In this document: one piece after another, positions 35,716 to 47,793 of the stretch
Layout: the number at the start of each line of letters is the position of its first letter
How positions within the stretch are numbered: the first letter of the stretch is position 1
Program-made: the position numbers and the translations under genes
Notes under the pieces: model-generated
Told to the model about the DNA's origin: nothing
The model's database searches: none
Seen by the model: the letters and a program-made list of their open reading frames with translations, nothing else
Source of the DNA: JAFDZV01 sp035549015
GTDB lineage: Bacteria; Bacteroidota; Ignavibacteria; OLB7
Direction: 5' to 3'
Length of the DNA: 64,000 nt
NCBI GenBank assembly: GCA_035549015.1
Contig: DASZRW010000081.1
Coordinates: forward strand, 22,113 to 86,112

Positions 35716-36375
35716 ATGTACAAGACGAAGCCGTGCATCGACTGCGACATGCCCGCCAATCATCCCGTGAATGTCCTCGTGCTCAACGGCTCGCTGCAGC
35801 ACGAGCCGGAGATATCGAACACCGACGAGCTCTCGCGGCTGGCAATTTCGTGCATGGAGGATCTGGCCACGGTTCACAGCGAGGTGATCCGCCTCGCGGA
35901 CCGCAACATTCCGGTTGGGCTCGGGTTCAGAGAGTCTCCGGATGATGAGTGGCCGGAGATCGTCGGAAAGATCAGGGCGGCGGACATCGTGATCTTCGCC
36001 ACGCCGATCTGGTGGGGCGGACGATCCAGCCTGATACAGCGTGCGATAGAGCGTCTGGATGCGCTGGACGAGGAATACCATGCATCGGGGCGGAGCGCGC
36101 TCTACAACAAGGTTGCCGGCGTCGTGATTACCGGGAGCGAGGATGGCGCGCTCAGCACCATGGGGAGCATCATGATGGTGCTGACATGGATGGGCTTCAC
36201 GCTTCCGCCGGAGTGCGCGGCGTACTGGGTTGGCGAGGTAGGCTTTCCGCCTTCCGACGACAGGGCGAAGCGGCTGATGAACGGCGCAACGGGCGCCATG
36301 GCGAAGAACATGGCGCGCAACCTCGTCTACTATGCGCAGTTGTTGAAGGCCAATCCGCTGGAACCGAGGAAGTAA
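35716..36375 (+). CDS. Flavodoxin-like NAD(P)H-dependent oxidoreductase
   Basis: 219 residues with AGGAGG 5 nt upstream. An FMN-binding flavodoxin fold is indicated by VLVLNGSLQ (phosphate loop), FATPIWWGGRSSLIQRAIERLD (WGG loop) and ITGSEDGA, as in the NADPH-dependent FMN reductase/WrbA group. The N-terminal CIDCDMP (CxxC) is unusual for the family. It follows the PurA-like gene by 112 nt and may be the fourth member of that cluster. Its last codons are duplicated (see 36358-36399). Confidence 0.8.
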   Translation: MYKTKPCIDCDMPANHPVNVLVLNGSLQHEPEISNTDELSRLAISCMEDLATVHSEVIRLADRNIPVGLGFRESPDDEWPEIVGKIRAADIVIFATPIWWGGRSSLIQRAIERLDALDEEYHASGRSALYNKVAGVVITGSEDGALSTMGSIMMVLTWMGFTLPPECAAYWVGEVGFPPSDDRAKRLMNGATGAMAKNMARNLVYYAQLLKANPLEPRK

Positions 36376-36399
36376 CATCTGGAACCGAGGAAGTAACAT
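36358..36399. repeat. 21-bp tandem duplication of a gene end including its stop codon
   Basis: The unit CTG GAA CCG AGG AAG TAA CAT occurs twice exactly. The first copy ends the flavodoxin-like gene (LEPRK-stop); the second lies in the leader of the next gene. Confidence 0.95.
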
Positions 36400-36431
36400 C
36401 GTTCGCAACGGAACGAACCGGACCGCCTGCC

Positions 36432-37619
36432 ATGGATGCTGCACATCGAACTTCCTTCTGCCTCCGCATCGCGATCGCGATACTCCTTGCCGCCGGTGCG
36501 TGCCGGCCGCGCCTCGCGGCGCAGCCGGACGAGACGGAGCTCTATCGGTATGCCGACGTTCCGGTGCACGACTCACGCTTCGGACCGATCGCGCATCTGC
36601 AGGCGGCCATCAACGGCCGCCTTCGTCTGCTCGGGGCGGATACGATCGCGGTGGACGGCATCTTCGGGTCTGCGACGGTGCATGGCCTTGGGACGGTGGC
36701 GGAGCGCTTCGGCCTGCACGCGGTGCTGGCCCGGGATTCGATGGGCACTGCGGCGTGCTGCATCACGGCCGGGCTGTGGCGTGCGCTCCTTGGGGATGCT
36801 CCCCCCGGCGTTCACGAACGCGCCTTCGCGTTGACGCTCACATACGAGGGGACGGATTACGATCGGGCCGAATGGAACGTTGGAACGGCGGACAGCGCCT
36901 CCGTACTGACGTGGGGACCGTACGGCGCAACGGTTGGCTACGGCAGCGAGGTGCAGGGGATACTGCGGCTTGTTCATCGTGAAGAGGGGGCCATCCTTCC
37001 GGCTGCGTTCGGCGCGGAGTTCCCGCTGATCGATTCGCTGATGCGGGCGAAGGGAGGAGAGGGGAGCGAACTGCTCCGTTCTGCGTGGCAGGATACGGCG
37101 CGGCGTGCGGCGATTCGTGCTGCGTTCGAGAAGCTTGGGGGGAACGCCGAGGTGCGGAGCCGGTACGATCGTTATGCGTTCGGTGAGGGGGAGTGGCTGC
37201 GCCCCGCCATGCGCAGGCTCTACAGCCTGATACCCGATGCGGCGACGCGTGCAACGGAGGTGGACTACGCCTTCTTCCTGGATCTCGCCGTGCACATGAG
37301 CATCACCAACGCTCGCATCGCAGCATGCCGCGATGCGATTGCAGCGTTCTCCCGCGCGCATCGTCGTGACCCGAGACCGGAGGAGCGCCGCCGCATCGTG
37401 GCAACGGCAATGCGGCCGGGCCGCCAGCGGGATGACCGCCTTGGGAGGAGCGTGGCCTACTACATCGATGCGATCGGCGAGAGAGATCTCACACATGAGG
37501 AACTGGCTGCATGGAAGCATCGCAGCCGCCTGCGTGCATCGCAGTTCGGGTTGAGGGATACGTTCACGTTCCTCCCGGCGTGGTGCAATCCAACGGCGGA
37601 CAACGCCACCGGAGAGTGA
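36432..37619 (+). CDS. Exported protein with peptidoglycan-binding-like and lysozyme-like regions
   Basis: 395 residues from ATG 36432. A signal peptide ends near RLAAQ (residue 31). Residues about 48-100 fit a PG_binding_1 module (IAHLQAAINGRLRLL, VDGIFGSATVHGL). The next part (LTLTYEGTDYDRAEWNVG, LTWGPYGATVGYGSEVQGIL) resembles lysozyme-like folds, with Glu in TYEGTDYD as the obvious catalytic candidate. The C-terminal 200 residues are helical and Arg-rich. A cell-wall hydrolase is likely; the exact glycosidase family is unclear. Confidence 0.6.
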   Translation: MDAAHRTSFCLRIAIAILLAAGACRPRLAAQPDETELYRYADVPVHDSRFGPIAHLQAAINGRLRLLGADTIAVDGIFGSATVHGLGTVAERFGLHAVLARDSMGTAACCITAGLWRALLGDAPPGVHERAFALTLTYEGTDYDRAEWNVGTADSASVLTWGPYGATVGYGSEVQGILRLVHREEGAILPAAFGAEFPLIDSLMRAKGGEGSELLRSAWQDTARRAAIRAAFEKLGGNAEVRSRYDRYAFGEGEWLRPAMRRLYSLIPDAATRATEVDYAFFLDLAVHMSITNARIAACRDAIAAFSRAHRRDPRPEERRRIVATAMRPGRQRDDRLGRSVAYYIDAIGERDLTHEELAAWKHRSRLRASQFGLRDTFTFLPAWCNPTADNATGE

Positions 37620-37626
37620 GGGCATC

Positions 37627-38088
37627 ATGGCGCTGCAGATCAGGCTCCTGCGGCATTCCGATGTGGAGGTGCTTGCCAGCGTTGCCGACGGAGTCTTCGA
37701 CGATCCCGTCGATGTTCCGGCTGCGCGCGCGTTCCTGAACGATCCCCGGCATCATATCGTGGTGGCAGTTGATGATGGCGTGGTTGTGGGGTTCGTGTCG
37801 GCCCTGCACTACGTTCATCCGGACAAGACCGCACCGGAGCTCTGGATCAACGAGGTTGCGGTTGCGCCCACGCATTGGCGGCGGGGCACGGGAGCGCGGC
37901 TGATGCGGACGATGCTGGATCACGCTGCCGGCCTTGGCTGCGCCGAGGCATGGGTGCTTACCGGGCGCACGAACATGGCTGCGATGCGGCTCTATGCATC
38001 GGTTGGCGGAGCGGAGTTCTCCGAGGATGTGGTGATGTTCTCCTTCCCGCTGGCACCGGCGCAGGCTCCGGAGGCGGGCGGCCGCTGA
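37627..38088 (+). CDS. GNAT-family N-acetyltransferase
   Basis: 153 residues, 7 nt after the preceding stop. The GNAT core is clear: WINEVAVAPTHWRRGTGARLM holds the acetyl-CoA pyrophosphate loop (RRGTGA), followed by EAWVLTGRTNMAAMRLYASVGG. It resembles AAC(3)-I-like small acetyltransferases, but this subgroup has many members without a drug link, so resistance should not be assumed. Acceptor unknown. Confidence 0.85.
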   Translation: MALQIRLLRHSDVEVLASVADGVFDDPVDVPAARAFLNDPRHHIVVAVDDGVVVGFVSALHYVHPDKTAPELWINEVAVAPTHWRRGTGARLMRTMLDHAAGLGCAEAWVLTGRTNMAAMRLYASVGGAEFSEDVVMFSFPLAPAQAPEAGGR

Positions 38089-38152
38089 GCCGGTTCATAC
38101 AATCGAACCGCTTCGTATACTCGCGGCCCACGATCGATCATTCAGGAGATGT

Positions 38153-38905
38153 ATGGACCAATCCCCCGTTGGCGCCCTGCTCGATGCCGGCGCATTGCTG
38201 AGAACGGTTGCCGGCCCGGTGCCGGAGACGATCCCCGATGTGGTTGCAATGATGACCGCGATCGACGAACTACTCCCCGCCGGCGATGGATTGAAGTGGT
38301 TCAACATGCTGTATCGCGACGTGACGCGGGCCGTGGATCAATCCACGCAGACCGGCCGGTGGCACCGCCCCGAATGGCTGGAACGCCTGGATGTGGAGTT
38401 CGCCGGTCTCTACTTCAAGGCGATTGCCTCGTGGTACCAGGACCGGCCGGGCACGCCTCGAGCGTGGGCCGATCTCTTCGCAGCGCGATTCAGACCCGGC
38501 GTTGCCCGTATTCAGTTCGCGATCGCCGGGATGAATGCGCATATCAATCATGACCTTCCCTTCGCGGTGATCGCAACATCGCGCGCGATGAATGTCGTGC
38601 CGGATGACGACACGCCGGAGCATCTGGATTACCAGGCGGTCAATGCCGTGCTCGAACGGGTGGAGCCGGATGCGCTTCGCTTCCTGGCGACGGGAATTGC
38701 AGGGCATGTAATGGAAGATCTCGGTGCTCTCGGCCGGCACATGGCGATGTGGAGCATTCGGGGCGCGCGCGATGTTGCGTGGACCAATGCGCGGGTGCTC
38801 TGGCGGTTGGAGGCCTCATCGCTCCAGGAGGCGGCGCGCGCCTACGCTGCGGAGTTGAACGGCTCCACCGGCATTCTCGGCGCGGGGATACTTGCTCCGT
38901 TGTAA
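38153..38905 (+). CDS. DUF5995-family protein
   Basis: 250 residues, cytosolic, mostly helical. The segments DGLKWFNMLYRDVTRAVD, FAGLYFKAIASWY and AIAGMNAHINHDLPFAV are those of DUF5995, a family of unknown role. The conserved His pair and Asp in AHINHDL could form a metal site (inference). A single-gene unit facing the AlkZ-like gene, whose stop is only 5 nt away. Confidence 0.8.
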   Translation: MDQSPVGALLDAGALLRTVAGPVPETIPDVVAMMTAIDELLPAGDGLKWFNMLYRDVTRAVDQSTQTGRWHRPEWLERLDVEFAGLYFKAIASWYQDRPGTPRAWADLFAARFRPGVARIQFAIAGMNAHINHDLPFAVIATSRAMNVVPDDDTPEHLDYQAVNAVLERVEPDALRFLATGIAGHVMEDLGALGRHMAMWSIRGARDVAWTNARVLWRLEASSLQEAARAYAAELNGSTGILGAGILAPL

Positions 38906-38910
38906 GCGCA

Positions 38911-40053
38911 TCACGATGCGGGAGCGAAGGAGACGCTGCACGATGCCGCGCCGAGCATTGCCGCGATCGCCTCTGCGCGCTCTGCAACTGCATGGCGCAC
39001 CCGGCGCCGCAGCGGGGCGAACGGCTCTATCGTGAAGTCCGCCTCGCGTCCGCGCCGGACGATCCCCCACGTTGCAACCACCCGTCCTTCCTCGAGCACG
39101 GTTGCGGCAATCCAACCGGCATCGCGGTATACCCGCTTGTAGAACGCCGGGGGAACCAACGGGCTCTTGTCGCGATGGCTCAACAGCCAGGTGTCGAAGT
39201 AGGGAAGAAGAACGATGCTCGATTCGCCGTGGGCCGCCGAACGGAGGCGCGCCAGATCCGTGCGCAGAATCATCGCGCGGCCGCGGCCGGTCTCCACATC
39301 CGCCGTTTCATCCCGCAGCAGCCGGAAGGCCGCCGATGCGGCCGCCACCGGCATCCCCGCCCAGAATGCGAAGTCCTGCGGCGACGCCGGCCCGTAGGCA
39401 CGCAGATACCGGCGTGCCAGCTCCACGAGCGCGGTTTCTTCTTCCATCAACTCCATCCCCCCCAGCCAGGCATCCACGCGCACGAACGTTGTCTCCCCTC
39501 CGCGCGGCGGCCCGAAGCAGATCAGGCCGTTCTGCACCAGATGCTTCAGCATGCCGCCCCATCCGCTTTCGAGCCATGCCCGCACCTTCTCGCCATGCTC
39601 TTCCGCAACCAGAGCCGCCATCTCCCTGCGCGTCATGAAGCCGCCATGCGTTGCGTCCGCACTCCCCATCACATCCATGATTGCCGCGGTGATACGCTCC
39701 ACCTGTTGGAGCGTGACGCCGTCTCTCAGCATGCGCTTCTCGATCCATCGGTGCCAGCATCGGAGCGCGCCGAGGTAGAGCGGCAACTCCCCGGCAGCAT
39801 GCAGGTGCAATGTGCTGCGCATGGACCAGGTCTTCACCAGCGTCCGCTGCTTCCACAATGCCCGGTCCGTACTGGCCGGTGGATGCACGGCCGATCGCGT
39901 CCACACGCCGAGCTGCGCGGCGGAATAGACCTGCGCCTGTATCCCGCAGAGCGCGCGCGCGATGCCGGCCGGCGACGTTCGCTTCGGCGTCCCTGCAAGG
40001 CGGTGGCGTTCGAGACGGAATGCGGCGATCTGTTGGTCGGAGATCCCGTTCAT
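38911..40053 (-). CDS. AlkZ/AlkX-like winged-helix DNA glycosylase
   Basis: 380 residues on the minus strand, start 40053 (MNGISDQQIAAFRLERHRL). It belongs to the HTH_42 family of tandem winged helices. The segment GIQAQVYSAAQLG (Gln39-Ala40-Gln41) matches the catalytic QxQ motif of AlkZ-type glycosylases, which unhook interstrand crosslinks or excise alkylated bases. LVKTWSMRSTLHLH and the C-terminal LLPYFDTWLLSHRDK are also typical. No self-resistance biosynthetic cluster adjoins it, so a housekeeping repair role (AlkX type) is likelier. Confidence 0.8.
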   Translation of the reverse strand: MNGISDQQIAAFRLERHRLAGTPKRTSPAGIARALCGIQAQVYSAAQLGVWTRSAVHPPASTDRALWKQRTLVKTWSMRSTLHLHAAGELPLYLGALRCWHRWIEKRMLRDGVTLQQVERITAAIMDVMGSADATHGGFMTRREMAALVAEEHGEKVRAWLESGWGGMLKHLVQNGLICFGPPRGGETTFVRVDAWLGGMELMEEETALVELARRYLRAYGPASPQDFAFWAGMPVAAASAAFRLLRDETADVETGRGRAMILRTDLARLRSAAHGESSIVLLPYFDTWLLSHRDKSPLVPPAFYKRVYRDAGWIAATVLEEGRVVATWGIVRRGREADFTIEPFAPLRRRVRHAVAERAEAIAAMLGAASCSVSFAPAS

Positions 40054-40234
40054 CGCAATGAGGTTTGATGCATCATTGCCGCGATGATACGGAGCCTGCC
40101 GATAATGGAATGCCCCGCAGCGAAACTCCATCGGAGAATACTCCATGAGAGATCGCATGCGGGGCATCTTCTCGCGAGCATCCGGAGGGACCGGCGTCAT
40201 CGGGCCGCAGGCCGACGGATGCGATCGTGTGCGC

Positions 40235-41851
40235 TCAATGCACCACGATCAATGGACGGGCTTCAACGATATTCCCGGCCGAGAGCTTTACGAAGTATGT
40301 GCCCGCTACAAGCTCCTGCGTGTTGATTGTCGCGTCGTGGCTGCCGGCTTCCATCTGCGCGTCGGCAACCGTGAAGACATGCATGCCGAGCGCGTCATAG
40401 AGCTCGATGCGAACGTGCGCCGCAGTCTGCACCGTGTATGCAAAGCGCGCGGTGGACGTTGCGGGGTTCGGCTGGATCGAGCTGCTGCCGTTTGCGTTGC
40501 CGCTCGCGCGATCGTTCCCCACCGAGGAGTAGAGTCGGTCGGGATCGGTGTTGCCGTCGATGATGGCGAGGCCATGCGCGGCCGTTCCAATCCAGATCCG
40601 GTTGTTGTTGCCGGCAGCGATCGAGATCAGGTAGCTCTCGGGAAGGCCCGAGTTGTCCGCGGTATACAACGTGCTGTTGGTTCCGTCGAACCGGATCAGG
40701 CCCCCATCATTGGCAACCCAGATCCGTCCGGTGGTGTCGAAGGCCATCGCCTGCGGGCCGGGGCCGGGGAACTTGTCCAGGTCGCGATTCACACCGGTCC
40801 ACCCTTTCCCCTCGAACTTCGCAATCCCTCGTACGGCTCCGAAATCACTCGGGGACCAGATGTTCCCTTGTGGATCACGCACCAGCATTCCCGGCCGAAA
40901 GCCCCCACCGAAAACATTGTTTGCAATCGTGTTCGCCTCATAATCCGTCCAGTAGGTACCATCGAACCGTGCAATCTCGGTGCGAGCGGCTTCAACCAGC
41001 CACACCGAGCCCGCGCCATCCACAGCGACTGCCAGGCACCGCATTCTGTTGGAGATCGTGTCGAGCTTCCAGGTGTTGTCGTCGATGGATGCCAGAACGT
41101 TATCGCCTGCAATCAAGATGCGCCCGTTCCGGTCCGCAGCTATGTGTTCGGCCGGCAGATTCTCGTCATACACGAACCGCGGTATCGACTGGTTGGTCCA
41201 TGCGTGGTTGCTGAAACGATGAAGGGCACCGGGGGTCAGCACCCAGACATTGTTGGAACTGTCTACGGCGATGCCGTCGACTTTCGAGTGATGTTGAATC
41301 GTATAGTCAACGAGGAATCCGTTGGTGCTGTCGTGCAATGTCCAGTGGGTACCATCGAAGCTCGCGAGCCCCTTGTCCGTCCCGATCCAGCCGACACCAT
41401 TGTGGTCGACGGCGATCGTTCGGATCAGATTACTGGGGAGAGGAGAGTTGCCGATGTCGAACACCTGCCATGCCGCGCTCACCGATGCTATGCTCAACCG
41501 CACGGTATCGCTGGCGACAGTCGGGCCGTTATATGCCTCGATCACGACCGCATATGTCCCGACAGCCTTGCGGCCGGTAAGCGTAACGGTAAGGGTGACA
41601 TCGTTGTACGGGTAGTTGATGTTGTACTTCGAGAACAACAGCGAGGCGCCCGGAAGGGAGGGGATAGAGCCGCGGAAGTTGATTGCGGCCGAGTAGGTGC
41701 TGTCCGCGTGCACGTGGATGGTAAACGTTGTCGGACTATTCGCGGCCGTCTGCGCCCGCGGCAGTGTGCCGATCGTGAACGGCTGGGCATGCAGAGGTGC
41801 AACACCAGCGAAGCCGATGATGAGGGGAAGGAGGGAGAACAGTCTGCTCAT
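40235..41851 (-). CDS. Secreted propeller protein with T9SS sorting domain
   Basis: 538 residues; start at 41851 (MSRLFSLLPL), signal peptide ending LHAQP. An Ig-like N-terminal region (about 25-125) leads into a two-component-regulator-type propeller (about 130-440) with repeats such as GWIGTDKGLASFDGTHW and IWVANDGGLIRFDG. The last 80 residues (SIQPNPATSTARF to EARPLIVVH) are a T9SS type A domain. Its G+C is clearly lower than neighbouring genes (about half in 41281-41340), hinting at transfer or relaxed selection. Ligand unknown. Confidence 0.82.
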   Translation of the reverse strand: MSRLFSLLPLIIGFAGVAPLHAQPFTIGTLPRAQTAANSPTTFTIHVHADSTYSAAINFRGSIPSLPGASLLFSKYNINYPYNDVTLTVTLTGRKAVGTYAVVIEAYNGPTVASDTVRLSIASVSAAWQVFDIGNSPLPSNLIRTIAVDHNGVGWIGTDKGLASFDGTHWTLHDSTNGFLVDYTIQHHSKVDGIAVDSSNNVWVLTPGALHRFSNHAWTNQSIPRFVYDENLPAEHIAADRNGRILIAGDNVLASIDDNTWKLDTISNRMRCLAVAVDGAGSVWLVEAARTEIARFDGTYWTDYEANTIANNVFGGGFRPGMLVRDPQGNIWSPSDFGAVRGIAKFEGKGWTGVNRDLDKFPGPGPQAMAFDTTGRIWVANDGGLIRFDGTNSTLYTADNSGLPESYLISIAAGNNNRIWIGTAAHGLAIIDGNTDPDRLYSSVGNDRASGNANGSSSIQPNPATSTARFAYTVQTAAHVRIELYDALGMHVFTVADAQMEAGSHDATINTQELVAGTYFVKLSAGNIVEARPLIVVH

Positions 41852-42479
41852 AGTGTACTCCAGAATGATCCTGTTCGATGGCCACGCCATTGTTCACGGG
41901 GTGCGTGGCCTGCGTTCGCCGGAGGTGCGTGCAGCAGCTGCGATCCGGTAGCGACACATTGGCGGTCCGCGGCCGGGTGGTCAGGGACAGAGAGGCAGGA
42001 TCCAACGCTCCGGTGCCGATCTGTCAGAATCCCGAACCGTCTTCCGTGCAGCATCGGAGTGGTTCAGCGCGTCCGCAAAAATGTTAGGTTTGCATCTCAT
42101 GTCCGTTTGCAGGCGCTTCGGATATTCATCCGGTGCGCTTTCGGCGGAGATATCCCGATTGCTGGCTGCTGCGGCGCAATCGCGGGTTTCAGACCTGGCC
42201 ACCGTTCGCTGTTCAGCCGGGGAAGAGATATCGAAGGTGATCGGCTATTCCGATAGCTGCACATCGGTAGACCGTTTGGCACACCGATTGTTACAGGCCA
42301 ACCCAACCAATTGGTGGTGTATCCATGGCGGCGAACCTCCCCTTCGATAACTTCACCGGTCGGCATCCCGGCAACTCCGAAGCGGGCTTTTCATGGAGGT
42401 TGCCAGCCAATTCGGCCGGACGCTCTACGTCGTAGCGTCTACACCTACTCAAGCATCAGGTAACGGGAAGAGAGATACT
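41852..42479. other. 628-bp divergent intergenic region upstream of secA
   Basis: No convincing protein gene. On the plus strand TAGGTTTG at 42085-42092 matches the TAnnTTTG box, but no TTG lies 19-21 nt upstream. If used, secA would have a leader of about 380 nt. Inverted words such as CCAATTGG (42308-42315) are present. The leader length could allow secM-like or RNA-level control, but nothing definite is seen. Confidence 0.4.
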
Positions 42480-45611
<3,132 letters not shown>

Positions 45612-45800
45612 CGGACTGCCGCTGCCAGTCTCGTGATTTCACGGAAGGGTCCGGTTCCATACGATGGAGATATCGGGCCCTTCTTGCATATTTGCCGTGA
45701 CGATCATTCGGATAACGTTCCAACGAACCAGGCGTGCGGGCGATCTCCGCTGCGTACGCACTCGATCCCATCGATCCAGCCGACCCTTTCGCTCTCCGCT

Positions 45801-46382
45801 ATGGGCTATCAACCGAATCCCCCTCTTCGACGCATCGCACCGGGCGCTCGGGCACGTGCCGGCGTCTGTACGCTCATGGTATCGATGTTCCTCGCCACGC
45901 TCCCGGCCGCCGTTCTTCACGCGCAGCCGGTGGGGGGGAACATGCCGACCACCAGCGGCGGCACGGCCTCGGGTGTGATGCGCGGCGTTACCACGAAGGA
46001 TGGCGAGATGAACATCGAGGTGAACATCTGGGGGTTCGTTCGCAATCCGGGCAAGTACAGCGTTCCGGCCTCCACGCGGCTGCTGGATCTGATATCGATG
46101 GCCGGCGGGCCAACCGAGCGCGCCGAGCTGCAGAAGGTGAAGGTTGTCCACGACAAGCTCGTGGACAGCACCATCACGCAGCTCGTGCGCATGATCGATG
46201 TGGAGGAGTACCAGCGTACCGGTGACCCCGCCGCGAATCCGCTCCTTGTTCCCGGCGACGTGATCGTGATTCCGGGTGATACGCTCAACGGCTTCAACCA
46301 GGTGCTCTCCGTGATCAGCAACATCGCCGTTGTCACCATCTCCGTTGTCGGCCTCGTGTTCGCATTCAAAAGCAATAAGTAG
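45801..46382 (+). CDS. Exported SLBB-domain protein
   Basis: 193 residues from ATG 45801. A basic stretch, then a signal segment ending LHAQP. The mature part has one SLBB-type beta-grasp (EVNIWGFVRNPGKYSVPASTRLLDLISMAGGPTERAEL) followed by LVPGDVIVIPGDT, then a C-terminal membrane helix (VISNIAVVTISVVGLVFAF). This is the arrangement of the last part of Wza-type polysaccharide export proteins, but the polysaccharide-export N-terminal domain is missing. It may be an accessory of capsule or outer-membrane export. Overlaps nothing; 3 nt before the next gene. Confidence 0.8.
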   Translation: MGYQPNPPLRRIAPGARARAGVCTLMVSMFLATLPAAVLHAQPVGGNMPTTSGGTASGVMRGVTTKDGEMNIEVNIWGFVRNPGKYSVPASTRLLDLISMAGGPTERAELQKVKVVHDKLVDSTITQLVRMIDVEEYQRTGDPAANPLLVPGDVIVIPGDTLNGFNQVLSVISNIAVVTISVVGLVFAFKSNK

Positions 46383-46385
46383 CAC

Positions 46386-47681
46386 ATGCTTCGAACCATC
46401 ATTCGCGTCGGGTTCCTCCCGGCACTGCTCATCATTGCCGCCCTTCTCTTCCTCCTTCAGGGCTGCGGCGACAACGCTCCCAGCACCGAGGGGAAGACAG
46501 TGATCACGTTCTGGCACTTCCAGTCCGAGCCCGGGCAGAAGAAGGCGCTGGAGGAACGGGTGAAGGCGTTCGAGGCCGAGAACCCCACCATCCACGTGGA
46601 CATGCAGGATCTGAGTTGGAACGACGGCAAGACCAAGCTGATGGCGGCCTTCAGTTCCAACACCGCTCCCGATGTGGTGGAGCTTGGAAGCGACTGGGTG
46701 GCGCAGTTCAGCGCGGCCGAAGTGCTGGCCGATCAGAAGCCGATGGGAGGGGACAGCCTGGGGCGTTTCTCCGAGGAGATCGCGGCCCCCGGCAAGTGGC
46801 GCGACGGCGTGTACGCATGGCCCTGGACCACGGATACCCGCGTCCTCTTCTACAACAAGGCGCTCCTCGCCGCGGCAGGTGTGGATACGAACGGCGTGGA
46901 TTCCACGTGGGAGCAGATCGTGGTGAAGGGGGAGAAGGTCCGCGGCATCAGCCAGCAGAATTACGGCTTCGGCGCCAACGGCGCCGATCGCCATCGTCTG
47001 TACAAGAAGATCCTTCCGTTCTTCTGGTCGAACGGCGGCGAGGTGCTGAATGCGAACGGCGTGCCGGTGATCAACTCCGCCGCCAACATCGCGGCACTGG
47101 AGAAGTATCTGGAACTGGCCCGCGCCGGGTTCATCGACTCGCAGCGAGGGCTGGACCAGCTTTTCATCAGCGGCAAGCTTGCGTACTGGATCTCCGGGCC
47201 GTGGCTGGTGGACAAGATCGCGAAGGACAATCCATCGCTCCGGTACGGTGTGGAGGTGCTTCCCGGCTTCCCGGGGCACAGGGCCGTCTCGTTTGCCGGC
47301 GGCGAGTATCTGGCGATCAACAACGGCTCGCAGCACAGGAGCGAGGCGAAGAAGCTGATCACCTTCCTCACCTCCGCCAAGCAGGCGCTGGAGTTTGCGA
47401 AGGCATTGCCGGGTGGAACCACGCCGGCCGATCTCTCGCTCGCGAACGATCCCTTCCTGCAGAGCGGTGCGCGCCAGGTGTTCACGCGCCAGCTTGCCTC
47501 CGCGAGGATGACGCCGGTGAATCCGAAGTGGCTGGATATCGAGGAGGTTGTGGAGGATGAAGTCTCCGCCGCCCTTCTTGCAAGCAAGAGCGCGGAGCAG
47601 GCATTGAACGAAGCGCAGTACCGTGTCAATCAGCTTATCCAGAACGGCGCTCCGGAAACCGGTGAGGATACAACGAAGTAG
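46386..47681 (+). CDS. Family 1 extracellular solute-binding lipoprotein
   Basis: 431 residues starting MLRTIIRVGF. Lipobox LLQGC places the lipidated Cys at 27. The mature protein (VITFWHFQSEPGQKKALEERVKAFEAENP, APDVVELGSDWVAQF, YAWPWTTDTRVLFYNKALL) is a typical sugar ABC-importer binding protein of the MalE/UgpB class. No permease or ATPase genes are adjacent, so it either works with a distant transporter or serves as a sensor. It forms a pair with the SLBB gene (3-nt gap). Confidence 0.88.
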   Translation: MLRTIIRVGFLPALLIIAALLFLLQGCGDNAPSTEGKTVITFWHFQSEPGQKKALEERVKAFEAENPTIHVDMQDLSWNDGKTKLMAAFSSNTAPDVVELGSDWVAQFSAAEVLADQKPMGGDSLGRFSEEIAAPGKWRDGVYAWPWTTDTRVLFYNKALLAAAGVDTNGVDSTWEQIVVKGEKVRGISQQNYGFGANGADRHRLYKKILPFFWSNGGEVLNANGVPVINSAANIAALEKYLELARAGFIDSQRGLDQLFISGKLAYWISGPWLVDKIAKDNPSLRYGVEVLPGFPGHRAVSFAGGEYLAINNGSQHRSEAKKLITFLTSAKQALEFAKALPGGTTPADLSLANDPFLQSGARQVFTRQLASARMTPVNPKWLDIEEVVEDEVSAALLASKSAEQALNEAQYRVNQLIQNGAPETGEDTTK

Positions 47682-47717
47682 TCGGTAGTCAGTAGATCGT
47701 AGTCGGTAGATCGTAGT

Positions 47718-47755
47718 CAGTGGTTCGGCAGGTATGCTTTCTCCGCGAACCACTG
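47718..47755. repeat. CAGTGGTTCG hairpin in the leader of the next gene
   Basis: Perfect 10-bp arms (47718-47727 and 47746-47755) with an 18-nt loop, preceded by AGTCGGTAGTC-type tandem words (47681-47717) and followed by a G-poor leader to ATG 47794. Confidence 0.65.
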
Positions 47756-47793
47756 GCCACCGGCAACCAATCAACAACTCAAATACCCCTCTC

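Noticed and set aside
37627..38088. Aminoglycoside resistance gene
   Set aside because: The GNAT fold is clear, but nothing beyond general similarity supports an antibiotic substrate, and there is no mobile context.
40145..42256. 703-codon plus-strand frame opposite the T9SS propeller gene
   Set aside because: The minus strand encodes a signal peptide, propeller repeats and a sorting domain in order; the plus frame has no recognisable features.
42081..42350. 89-codon frames on both strands in the secA upstream gap
   Set aside because: Neither has a ribosome binding site, a family resemblance or codon use like its neighbours.
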